DNA from: JAJYKN01 sp035516155
GTDB taxonomy: Bacteria; Nitrospirota; UBA9217
Assembly: GCA_035516155.1 (NCBI GenBank)
Contig: DATJAP010000041.1
Span: 51,323 to 115,322 of the forward strand
DNA: 64,000 nt
Direction of reading: 5' to 3'
The position numbers were made by a program, and so were the translations under genes. Position 1 is the stretch's first letter. The number at the start of each line of letters is the position of its first letter. The notes beneath the pieces are model-generated. The model had not been told where the DNA came from. It worked only from the letters and a program-made list of their open reading frames with translations, and ran no database searches. Shown piece by piece: positions 52,802-60,984 of this stretch.

Positions 52802-53179
52802 TCAAGCCGGTGATCTGAGGTAATGGTTTACTTTATTTTTCAGGTCGACAATGTCGCCCTTGCATATGTAACCCCGTACATTGCAGGACTTGACGATTTC
52901 CCTGAGGCTTTCCTCGTCGTCGGATGAATAAAATACGATCTCAATATTACGTGTATATTCGTTTGTTCTAAGCAGAGACGCCAGTTTGTCGCCGGAGAGA
53001 GCCGGCATGTTGACATCAATGAGAAGAAGGTCAGGCTGAAACTCGCTCGCGAGAGCCATGACTCCGAAGCCGCATTGATGAGTGACGACCTCAATATTCT
53101 CATCGCGAAGGATTTCCTTTGTTACCCTGAGATGCATTTCATCATCATCAACAACCAAAATTTTTTTTCTTTTAATCAT
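52802..53179 (-). CDS. Single-domain response regulator (receiver)
   Basis: A 125-residue stand-alone receiver starting MIKRKKILVVDDDEMH. The acidic triad DDD, the phosphoacceptor Asp in LLIDVNMPAL and the Lys in YICKGD are all present, so it should be phosphorylatable. ATG 53179 follows GGGAGGCAAATTC. It is the last gene of the signalling cassette and the intact paralogue of the preceding decayed receiver. A phosphorelay intermediate or CheY-like role is likely. Confidence 0.88.
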   Translation of the reverse strand: MIKRKKILVVDDDEMHLRVTKEILRDENIEVVTHQCGFGVMALASEFQPDLLLIDVNMPALSGDKLASLLRTNEYTRNIEIVFYSSDDEESLREIVKSCNVRGYICKGDIVDLKNKVNHYLRSPA

Positions 53180-53219
53180 GAATTTGCCTCCCTTGTGTGG
53201 CTCACTGAATATCCTTCGT

Positions 53220-53591
53220 CTACTCGCTGATATCCCGTCTGACTTTAATCCGGAAATCATCAAGGTTCCCTTTCCAAGGATAGCCCGGCTCGCCGGTGGT
53301 TGTCACGTTATCCCACCAGGCTGCACTCGTAATGGGATGAGTAAATGACGACAGGAATACAAATGGATCTGAGTAGTCGGGGGGCAGCGATGGAAGCTTA
53401 TCTCCGGCGAGGGCTGGCATGTTGATGTCAAGATGAATGAGGTCTGGCTGCATCGATCCCACGTAACCGGTCACCCCGAAAGCTGTTGCATGGGTCACCA
53501 CCTCGATTTCGTCGCTTTCAAACAGATCCAAGGTCTTGTAACGATGTAATTTGTCATTGTCGACGACCGAGACCTTTTCCCTAATCCACAT
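53220..53591 (-). CDS. Diverged tandem receiver domain, possibly decaying
   Basis: A 123-residue protein clearly related to the next gene: EIEVVTHATAFGV versus NIEVVTHQCGFGV, and LDINMPALAGDKLPSL versus IDVNMPALSGDKLASL. The acidic pocket reads DND instead of DDD. After the phosphoacceptor loop the third to fifth strands are poorly preserved (DYSDPFVFLSSFTHPITSAAW), although a WKG and the last helix still align. Its ATG overlaps the end of the upstream kinase-like gene by 11 bases. It is either a degenerating duplicate or a receiver that no longer needs phosphorylation. Confidence 0.65.
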   Translation of the reverse strand: MWIREKVSVVDNDKLHRYKTLDLFESDEIEVVTHATAFGVTGYVGSMQPDLIHLDINMPALAGDKLPSLPPDYSDPFVFLSSFTHPITSAAWWDNVTTTGEPGYPWKGNLDDFRIKVRRDISE

Positions 53592-54819
53592 TATAGAGCC
53601 CACTTCGCCGCTCCTCAAACTGCAACGGTAGAGAAACAACAAGGGTCATTCCCCTGCCAAATACGCTTATCACCGAGATCGTGCAGCCGAGAAGCTCAGT
53701 GAGATGTTTACTGATCGAGAGGCCGGCTCCAGTCCCTTGGCAGATTTTAGTTTCAGCGTCTTCCAGCCGGCAGGTAGCTGTTGACAGCCCGCTCAGATAT
53801 TCTTGCTTGATACCGATGCCGGGAACGCCGACCGAGATTTCAAGACTGCTGCCGATGATGCCAAGCGTCAGGGAGACCTTGCCGGAGGGGGTCAATTTTG
53901 CCGCATTACTTGCGAGGTTCATGACGATCTGGCGCAGCTTGACAGGATCCGTTGAGACTATTACGGGAGCGGCGGGACACGTGACCCCGACGATTACTGG
54001 CTTATTTTCGCCGAAAACGCGTACCGCTTCTGCCGTGTCAGCGACAAGCGCCGATACGTCCACATCCTGTTTCATGACTTCCATGTTGTCCGCTTCGATC
54101 TTCGATAATTCGTGGATGTTGGTGATGATGGCCCAAAGGCCGGTGGCGCTAGATGTCGCCAAGGAGAGAATCTCCCTGATCTGTTCAATGGCATCCTTGT
54201 CCGTCGTCATTTTCAGGAGTTCGGTAAGTTCGATGATGGCATTGATCGGGGAGCGCAATTCGCGGACAACGTGTGCGATAAACTGCGATTTCACCGTATT
54301 GATCTGATCGAGTTCGCAGGCACGGTTGCTTGCTCTTTTCTTCTGCACCATGCTGTTGGCCAGCGAGGAGCACCGCTCGATTATAAGCTGTCTGACGGAA
54401 AGGAGGCCCTTAAAGCAGCCCTTCCTGTCCACGACGATGATTTCGTCAAAGACCGCGGAGGAGTCGCGCCCTAATGCCTTGTCGATCGTCACCTCGAGCC
54501 GTTCGCTTTCTTCAATGATCAGCGGATCTGAGTCGGCGAGTGTTATGATTGGATTCTTTCCGAACAGCTCGAAGCTGTATCTACGAAACAGTTTGAGCAT
54601 GAATTTGGGCCTTGTGAGAAGCGCCAGGGGTTCATTTCCGTCCACGACCGCCAGGGAATCGAGATTGGCGGATTGAAAGAACAGATCGGCAACGTCCGTC
54701 ACGCGCATTGCCGGCGGTACGGTCCAAGTGGACGCAGTAAGCGTGCACACCGGGGGCAAATCGTTTCGTAAAGAAGAGTTCTCGATGTATCTATCCGTTA
54801 TGAGATTTGTTGAAAGCAT
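53581..54819 (-). CDS. Kinase-like protein with CBS-like sensor, catalytic residues lost
   Basis: 412 residues. The N-terminal part (about 20-165) resembles the CBS-like pair found before GGDEF/HK domains (LAVVDGNEPLALLTR, ELFGKNPI, IIVVDRKGCFKGLLSVRQL). The dimerisation helix reads FIAHVVRELRSPINAI: the phosphoacceptor His of SHELRTP is replaced by R186. In the ATPase domain the N-box (NLASNAAKLTPSG) and G2 (GTGAGLSIS) survive, but the G1 Asp is V332 (SVGVPGIGI) and the F-box is lost. It should therefore neither autophosphorylate nor bind ATP normally. It may act as a scaffold or regulator of its neighbours. Confidence 0.85.
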   Translation of the reverse strand: MLSTNLITDRYIENSSLRNDLPPVCTLTASTWTVPPAMRVTDVADLFFQSANLDSLAVVDGNEPLALLTRPKFMLKLFRRYSFELFGKNPIITLADSDPLIIEESERLEVTIDKALGRDSSAVFDEIIVVDRKGCFKGLLSVRQLIIERCSSLANSMVQKKRASNRACELDQINTVKSQFIAHVVRELRSPINAIIELTELLKMTTDKDAIEQIREILSLATSSATGLWAIITNIHELSKIEADNMEVMKQDVDVSALVADTAEAVRVFGENKPVIVGVTCPAAPVIVSTDPVKLRQIVMNLASNAAKLTPSGKVSLTLGIIGSSLEISVGVPGIGIKQEYLSGLSTATCRLEDAETKICQGTGAGLSISKHLTELLGCTISVISVFGRGMTLVVSLPLQFEERRSGLYNVD

Positions 54820-54821
54820 AT

Positions 54822-55952
54822 TTATTCGTGCGTTGTCGCCGTCTGGACTGCCTCATCTCTGACTGCATTTCCCTGTTCGCAGCCCTCAGCACCGCATCGT
54901 TTGAACGTTACGGTAAAGGTACTTCCTGCGCCGATTGTGCTGGAGGCCGTGATTTTTCCGCCCATGGCAAGCGCCATGAGTTTGACGATATAGAGGCCAA
55001 GGCCCGCTCCTTTCTTCCGTTCACTTCCTCCCGCGCGGTAAAATTTATCGAAAATACGAGGAAGTTCTTCGCTGGACACTCCGCATCCTTCGTCCTGAAC
55101 CGAGATTTGAAGACAGGAACCCGCGTCGTTGAAGGATAACCGGACCTTGCCGCCGCGACGGTTATATTTTACAGCATTGGAAACGAGGTTAACGAGCACC
55201 TGTCGCACAGCCGTTCTATCTCCCCTGACGAGGAACCGCGTCTTGTTTATAATCTCGATCTCAATCTCGTTTTTTTTCGCTTCATCGCGGAACATGTCGA
55301 CTACTTCTTCACAAACCGCTGAAATATCGACTGGTGTGATCGGGAATGCGGAACCCTCCTGTTCAAGCCGGGCGAGCAGTGAAGTGTCATTGAGAAGGTT
55401 TTCCGCGTGAGCAGATGCGGAATTGATGGTCTGTAGATATTTTTTTGTGTCTTTTCCCTTCCTGAGTGCAAGAGCTGAAAAGTTTCCAATGACGGAAAGG
55501 GAATTCTTCAGTTCGTGGACGAGGTAGCGGAGCGAGGTATCATGATCCTGCTCTTTGGCGATAAATGATTTGATCGTTTGCCGCTGGTCAAGACACTTCC
55601 GAATCTTGAGTTGGAGTTCCCTGAGGGAGAATGGTTTGGCGAGATAGTCATTCGCGCCCAGCGTGAGTCCTTTGATTCGCGCCTCTTCGTCAGAAAGGGC
55701 CGTGAGCATGATGATCGGAAGAAACTTGCCAAGCGAGCTATCTCTCAGAGTTTTGCATATCTCCCATCCGCTAATGTCCGGGAGCATGATATCCAGGAGT
55801 ACCACGTCGGGCGCATCGAGCCGAACGGCCTCTATGGCCTGATGGCCGTTTAATGCCACGACTGTTTCGTAATCAGCTTTTTCGAGATTATATCGCAGGA
55901 GGTCTACGACATCCTGTTCGTCATCAACGATGAGAATACGTTCTTTTGCCAT
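54822..55952 (-). CDS. PhoB-like receiver fused to an intact histidine kinase
   Basis: A 376-residue hybrid. The receiver (about 1-120) resembles PhoB/PhoP receivers (LIVDDEQDVVDLLRYNLEK, LLDIMLPDISG, YLAKPFS). In place of the winged-helix output it carries HisKA with H146 in LVHELKNSLSVI and an intact ATPase: NLVSNAVKYN, QDEGCGVS, FDKFYRAGG, GAGLGLYIV. No membrane segment, so it is cytoplasmic. ATG 55952 is preceded by GAGGACAAAGG. The next gene starts two bases after its stop. It is the only catalytically complete kinase of the cassette beside pst. Confidence 0.9.
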   Translation of the reverse strand: MAKERILIVDDEQDVVDLLRYNLEKADYETVVALNGHQAIEAVRLDAPDVVLLDIMLPDISGWEICKTLRDSSLGKFLPIIMLTALSDEEARIKGLTLGANDYLAKPFSLRELQLKIRKCLDQRQTIKSFIAKEQDHDTSLRYLVHELKNSLSVIGNFSALALRKGKDTKKYLQTINSASAHAENLLNDTSLLARLEQEGSAFPITPVDISAVCEEVVDMFRDEAKKNEIEIEIINKTRFLVRGDRTAVRQVLVNLVSNAVKYNRRGGKVRLSFNDAGSCLQISVQDEGCGVSSEELPRIFDKFYRAGGSERKKGAGLGLYIVKLMALAMGGKITASSTIGAGSTFTVTFKRCGAEGCEQGNAVRDEAVQTATTHE

Positions 55953-55989
55953 CCTTTGTCCTCGTTCTTGGTGTATTGCTGTGAAAGAC

Positions 55990-56033
55990 ACTATAAGGTG
56001 GGACTGTTACAGTCATATGACGAGTTCGTTACA
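55990..56033 (-). promoter_or_regulatory. PHO-box-like operator and -10 of the signalling cassette
   Basis: Plus-strand TTACA occurs at 56007 and 56029, 22 bases (two 11-bp steps) apart, with a weak TGACG at the middle position 56018. A TATAGT -10 lies at 55990-55995 on the minus strand. The distance from the first box to the -10 is the same as in the pstS promoter. The cassette is therefore probably in the phosphate regulon. Confidence 0.5.
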
Positions 56034-56044
56034 TCTTAATGAAG

Positions 56045-56602
56045 TAAAGGGCGGACAATTTCTTAATAAGATTAACTACATCCACGGCTGCTACACCTTC
56101 TAAGGATATGTATCCATTGTCATCCGGACCGGATAAGCACATAATATTATTATGTCTAAAATACATCCTAAAGTATACGACTGCTGTGTTATCAAAGGTT
56201 TCTATTTTTTAAAAGCCACAGGCTTTTACCCGGCGAAAAATTGTTTTTCGGCAGCTTTTTGGGAAAAAATGTAGAATCTGACAACCCTGCCAGCTTCTAT
56301 GCGAGAACGGGGTTCTGCGAATTTAAATGGCTATAAATGTGAGCGGAGTAAATAGCGTGGAGGTTGAATAAATAAGGACAGGAGGCTGAGGTCGCCTTCA
56401 ATCCTTTTGACGGTTAATGAACGAAGTATGCATACTATTGTAATAAAAAATTTCATTTAAGGGCCTACACTCATTTATTCATCTCATTAATTTATAATTA
56501 GTTATAGTTATTTTACTACACTTGCAAGTAGCTGTTTCAACATGTTCTGCTATTTTTCTTCAGTTATTTGCCCCCTGACTCTTTAGCACGGGCGTTTTGC
56601 AT
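56045..56602. other. AT-rich intergenic region
   Basis: About 560 bases between the signalling cassette and the glycosyltransferase gene, clearly richer in A/T than the neighbours. A short hairpin, AAAGCC/GGCTTT, at about 56213-56227 is the only structure seen. No coding frame, riboswitch or tRNA was recognised. It could hold a small RNA or an old insertion site. Confidence 0.3.
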
Positions 56603-58315
56603 TCAGTCGCCGCGACCCGCTTTCCGCGCTGTACTGTTATTTTTTATGCTAGGTGAGGTTTTTGCGATGTTGATCCGGCAAAGGGTGAAGATGTTTTTGG
56701 GCCGTATGCTTGGGTGACTGAATTCCCAGATGCAGTGTTTGCCGGCCTCCAACTTGCTTCCGTCTCCGCTCTGTTCTTCGAGTAACAGGTCACAATTTCG
56801 TGGTGATCCGGCTACTTCAACCCTGAGCGTTTGCAAACCGGTGAAGTATTCAAGCATCGCCCGTTCCGATTCCCCCAGGCCGCGGCTTGCAATACAGGAA
56901 TATTCTGCGGGGATGGACTGCTTAAGGTTCGTGAACACAGCGCGGTAGCTTGAGCCCGCATTCAGGGCTGGAAGCCAGAGCGTCATGATCAACCCCCAGA
57001 TCAGAACAACGCCCAGTGTCCAGTTTACAATGAAATCCGTATCTGCGCGTGTAATCGTGACGACCAGGAACAGCCACGCCAGGGAGTAGAAGAGCGCTGC
57101 AACCAGGAATATACCTTTTACGGCAGGGACATAATCCGGTTGGAAATCGTGCAGCTTTTGCGCGATGACCGCCGGAATGCCGGTTATCATGGTAAGCCAT
57201 CCGAACCACAACACGAGTGCGAGGCCGCCGAAGAACAGAATGCTGAACCGGTTTCCGATGCTGTTGAGGCGAGCCGGGAGCTTCGGTAAACCCGGGAGCG
57301 CGATCAGGGATATCGGGAGCAGCATCGGCATGGCATAGAGTGAACGGTTCGTCGCGGATGCGCTGAGTATTGCGATCATCACCACGAATACGAGAAGGGG
57401 AATTTGATAAACGGGGTGGTCAAGGCGGGTTCGCCGGAAATGCCAGAGCGCCCATGCAGCCGGGAGCACGGCCGGCCATGCGAGCCATATCAGGTTCTCC
57501 AGATAATAGCCGTGGGAATCCGTGAGGTGTTCGTTGAAGCCCACAGTTCCGCCGTAGTTGTTTCCCAAAAAACGTCCGAAGTTCTCGCGCACGAACCAGT
57601 GCATGAAAAAATCGGGAGACCGGTGGAAAAGCGCAAGAGGCCATATGGTGAGCCAGGGCAGGGCTGCAGCACAGGCGATCATGAGGGAATGGCGGTAGTC
57701 TTTCCGGCGCCATGCAGGAAAAAGCAGGGGAAGAACGACGGCGGTAATGCCCAATACGCCCGGAGCGAGAAGCCCTTTTGACAAAAATCCGATTCCGGTT
57801 CCTGTTCCAATCCAGAATCCACCCAATGTTCTCCTTCTTCTGCAGAGCGCGAAACCGTAGAGAGCTATGGAAAATCCGGCAAACAGGCCAACATCGGTAA
57901 TTATCTTGTGGGCGGCTTCTTGAAAAGATACGCAGCCAATCAGCAGAAATACGGCGCTGCCTCCGTATTCCGGCCCGTATAATTCCCGCGCTGTGAGCGC
58001 GAAAAACAAGACGGCAAGGGACATATAAAAAACAGTGGCCATGCGGCAGGCATCGTACAGTTCAAGCAGCGGGGAAAACAGCCTGCCGCATACCGCCGCG
58101 GTCGCATAATAGAGGGGGGGTTTTTCAAGGAAGGGTTCTCCGGTCAGCTTGGGCACAACCCAATCGCCAGACCGCATCATTTCATTGGCAATGCCGAAGC
58201 TGAAGGGCTCGTCGGCCTTCCAGGGCTCGCGGCCGATGAGGCCGGGAGCCATCCAGAACACGAACAGAATTATCAACGCTGTTACGGAATAAATGTTGTT
58301 CTTCACGGGTTCCAA
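56603..58315 (-). CDS. ArnT/PMT-family membrane glycosyltransferase
   Basis: A 570-residue polytopic protein with about 11-12 helices. The first periplasmic loop holds REPWKADEPFSFGIANEM, the conserved acidic site of PMT_2 enzymes, then PFLEKPPLYYATAAV, as in ArnT. It is a distant second copy of ArnT-type transferase, so it may put another polyprenyl-linked sugar on lipid A, a lipid or a protein. A TATAAT-like -10 on the minus strand at 58352-58357 lies about 40 bases before the start. It is divergent from the GT87 gene. Confidence 0.82.
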   Translation of the reverse strand: MEPVKNNIYSVTALIILFVFWMAPGLIGREPWKADEPFSFGIANEMMRSGDWVVPKLTGEPFLEKPPLYYATAAVCGRLFSPLLELYDACRMATVFYMSLAVLFFALTARELYGPEYGGSAVFLLIGCVSFQEAAHKIITDVGLFAGFSIALYGFALCRRRRTLGGFWIGTGTGIGFLSKGLLAPGVLGITAVVLPLLFPAWRRKDYRHSLMIACAAALPWLTIWPLALFHRSPDFFMHWFVRENFGRFLGNNYGGTVGFNEHLTDSHGYYLENLIWLAWPAVLPAAWALWHFRRTRLDHPVYQIPLLVFVVMIAILSASATNRSLYAMPMLLPISLIALPGLPKLPARLNSIGNRFSILFFGGLALVLWFGWLTMITGIPAVIAQKLHDFQPDYVPAVKGIFLVAALFYSLAWLFLVVTITRADTDFIVNWTLGVVLIWGLIMTLWLPALNAGSSYRAVFTNLKQSIPAEYSCIASRGLGESERAMLEYFTGLQTLRVEVAGSPRNCDLLLEEQSGDGSKLEAGKHCIWEFSHPSIRPKNIFTLCRINIAKTSPSIKNNSTARKAGRGD

Positions 58316-58530
58316 TCAATCACCAGGTGTTTAAGCATCAGACACTGTCCCATTATACAAGAGTTTGCAAGGGAAATCATTACCAATGAGACAATACAAT
58401 TAAGATATCTGGATCGGAAGGGCACATACTATCGGCCAGAAGATAGCCGCTGACGCATGCGTGTGCTCGCGAGCTGTGCTGCAGTGTCGTCCTTTGTGGG
58501 ATTGGACAAGACGGACACTACAAATGGCAT

Positions 58531-58559
58531 TTGATCGGACAATGCGATTATGATATATT
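58531..58559 (+). promoter_or_regulatory. Sigma-70 promoter of the GT87-GT2 operon
   Basis: TTGATC, 17 bases, TATATT. The predicted transcription start is about 58566, downstream of two in-frame start candidates, so those cannot be used by this promoter. This supports the GTG at 58624 with GGAGG. Confidence 0.65.
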
Positions 58560-58623
58560 CATGCAAATCAACGGACCGGAGAATGCGCCGGTGCAGGTGG
58601 TTTGGTCGGCAGTGGAGGTAACT

Positions 58624-59805
58624 GTGGCATCAGCGTATAAAAAAAGGGCGATGAGGATCGCGGTGGCGGGATGGATCGTTCTGTTTCTTGCGGTGTCTGC
58701 GATTATCGCCGTTCACGGCAAACGGTCTGTCGTTCCTGCCTACCGGACCGCGGCGCTGAGCTGGATCAGCGGACAAAGCCTGTACGACAGCACCGGCGTA
58801 GGCGGCTTTGTGTATCTGCCGCAGTCGGCGGTTCTATTCGTTCCATTCGCGCTTTTGCCACCGACCGTCGGTGATATCCTCTGGCGGTTGGGCATGATCG
58901 CCGTGTTTGTTGCAGGCCTCTACCGGTTCGGCGGACTCGCGGGAGAGCGTTCAGCAGGTGAGTTTTTCCCGCTAATGTCGCTTGTGACCATTCCACTTGT
59001 CTGGGACTGTGCGCGCAACGGCCAGGCTACGCTGATCATCACCGGGCTGATGCTTCTCGCGGTTGCGGATATAGCTCTCGCCCGCTTGTGGCGGGCGACG
59101 CTCTGGCTGTCGCTCGGTGTTGCAATCAAGCCGCTGGTGCTTGTGCTCGTGCTGCTGGCCATGGCGATTGACCGTAGGATGAGCTGGCGGCTGCTCGTAG
59201 GTCTGGGAGTGACGGCGCTGTCGCCTTTTCTCACGCAAGCACCGGGCTATGTTGTGCAGCAATATAGCGCATGCGTGCAGAACATGACCACAGCCGCGCA
59301 TGTAGGAGTCTCAAACCAAGGATGGACGTCTCCTTTCACCGCGTTGCGCGCCCTTGGTATTGTCGATGTTCCCGAAAGCATTCAGACTGCGATACGACTT
59401 GCCGGTGCGATTGCTACGCTGCTCCTTTGTTTTTTTGCGAGTCGGCGTCTGGAACCATCACGTGCCGCTCTCTATCTCTTCACGCTTGCATCACTGTATC
59501 TCATGCTGTTTAGTCCTAGGACCGAGAACAACACCTATGCCATGCTAAGTCCCGCGATTGCCGCTTTTCTTGCCTGCGCATTCCTGGTCGAACAAAGGAG
59601 GCAACAAGGCATGCTTCTCGCCTGCATGGTGCTTATGCTGGTCGGCAGCAGGTTTGTCGAGCGGTTGCTAGCCCCGCATGCCGAACAGGTGTGGTTATCT
59701 CCGTTCGTCGCCGTGCTCTTCGCCGCATACGCGCTTACCCGGTTGTTTACGGACGCGGCAAATCCGGTTACGGGGGGAAACGTTCCGCGCACAGGGGCTT
59801 CATGA
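58624..59805 (+). CDS. GT87-family (DUF2029) polyprenyl-phosphate glycosyltransferase
   Basis: A 393-residue membrane protein with about ten helices. The YLPQSAVLFVPFALLP block and the GNGQ-like RNGQATLIITGLMLLA motif with nearby LSLGVAIKPLVLVLVL are the marks of the DUF2029/GT87 family. Members use polyprenyl-phosphate-linked mannose or arabinose as donor in the outer leaflet. GTG 58624 is chosen for its GGAGG and the promoter position. The downstream gene, overlapping by ATGA, encodes a donor-making enzyme, which fits. Confidence 0.8.
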   Translation: MASAYKKRAMRIAVAGWIVLFLAVSAIIAVHGKRSVVPAYRTAALSWISGQSLYDSTGVGGFVYLPQSAVLFVPFALLPPTVGDILWRLGMIAVFVAGLYRFGGLAGERSAGEFFPLMSLVTIPLVWDCARNGQATLIITGLMLLAVADIALARLWRATLWLSLGVAIKPLVLVLVLLAMAIDRRMSWRLLVGLGVTALSPFLTQAPGYVVQQYSACVQNMTTAAHVGVSNQGWTSPFTALRALGIVDVPESIQTAIRLAGAIATLLLCFFASRRLEPSRAALYLFTLASLYLMLFSPRTENNTYAMLSPAIAAFLACAFLVEQRRQQGMLLACMVLMLVGSRFVERLLAPHAEQVWLSPFVAVLFAAYALTRLFTDAANPVTGGNVPRTGAS

Positions 59806-60908
59806 AAATCGTCATTATTCTTCCGACTTATAACGAAAAAGAAAACATATCGCTCATGATCGATGCGCTCCTGAAGCAGTTTGCGCAGATTTCTCATCAT
59901 ATGAGCATCCTGGTTGTTGACGACAATTCCCCCGATGGTACCGCTGATGTCGTCAGAGCTGCAAGAAGCAAGGTGCCAAACGTGTTCCTGCTGACCGGAG
60001 AAAAGCGCGGCCTGGGAGCGGCGTACATCAGGGGCATGAAGCACGCGATCGATGTGTTACATGCCGACGTGGTTATGGAAATGGACTCAGACTTCTCGCA
60101 TAAGCCTGAGGATGTACCGCGGTTGATCGAGGCCATCGACCAGGGAGCCGACTTCGTGATCGGCAGCAGGTACATTCCAGGCGGCTGTATTCCTCAAGAC
60201 TGGGGGCTGCTGCGCAGAATGATCTCCAAATGGGGGAACGTGTTCGCGCGATATGTCGCCGGCATCTACAGGGTGAGGGACTGCACTGCGGGTTTTCGTG
60301 CGATTCGTGCGGACGTTATTAAACGGATCGATCTCGATGGGCTCCGGGTCCGGGGTTATGCATTCCAGATATCGCTGTTGCACGAGGCGATCGTCAATGG
60401 CGCGATAGTGAGCGAAATCCCGGTCCATTTTGTGGACAGGAAGCGGGGCAATACGAAAATGGGGATTTCGGATATCGGCGAATTCATGCTGAACGCCTGG
60501 TGGATCCGGTTCGAGCGGAGCAAGACCTTCCTGAAATTCCTCGTGGTTGGAGCGAGCGGCGTGATTGTGAATCTGGTCTTGTTCACGCTGCTCATGAATG
60601 CAGGGATAAGCAAGTTTCTCGCATCACCTATCGCGATAGAAATCTCGATCATCACCAACTTCCTCCTGAACAACTACTGGACGTTCTCCAAACGTGTGAT
60701 GAATGATAAGCTCCATATCCGCGGTCTCAAATTCAATATCATTTCATTCGCTGCGCTTGTCGTTAGTTATACGACCTTTCTACTACTGAGCGCATTTGAT
60801 CCCCGCGGTATTCCGCAGGTGCATCAGGCTGTGGGCATCGTACCCGCGACCCTCGTCAACTATTTTCTGAATTCTTACTGGACGTTCAAAAAACCAGGAC
60901 CGCAATAA
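59802..60908 (+). CDS. Polyprenol-phosphate sugar synthase fused to GtrA-like domain
   Basis: A 368-residue two-part protein. Residues about 1-235 are a Dpm1-type GT2 enzyme (VIILPTYNEKENI, VVDDNSPDGT, EMDSDFSHKPED, VIGSRYIPGG), making polyprenyl-phosphate mannose or a related sugar. Residues about 240-365 are a GtrA-like four-helix domain (FLKFLVVGASGVIVNLVLF, NFLLNNYWTFS), probably flipping the product. The ATG lies in the stop of the GT87 gene. Synthase, flippase and transferase are therefore encoded together. Confidence 0.9.
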   Translation: MKIVIILPTYNEKENISLMIDALLKQFAQISHHMSILVVDDNSPDGTADVVRAARSKVPNVFLLTGEKRGLGAAYIRGMKHAIDVLHADVVMEMDSDFSHKPEDVPRLIEAIDQGADFVIGSRYIPGGCIPQDWGLLRRMISKWGNVFARYVAGIYRVRDCTAGFRAIRADVIKRIDLDGLRVRGYAFQISLLHEAIVNGAIVSEIPVHFVDRKRGNTKMGISDIGEFMLNAWWIRFERSKTFLKFLVVGASGVIVNLVLFTLLMNAGISKFLASPIAIEISIITNFLLNNYWTFSKRVMNDKLHIRGLKFNIISFAALVVSYTTFLLLSAFDPRGIPQVHQAVGIVPATLVNYFLNSYWTFKKPGPQ

Positions 60909-60984
60909 GATTTTTCTTGTTCACGACACAACGACGGCGATGCGGGAAAAAGACGCAGCTTTTGTTGTACTCCTTCCTGATAAA

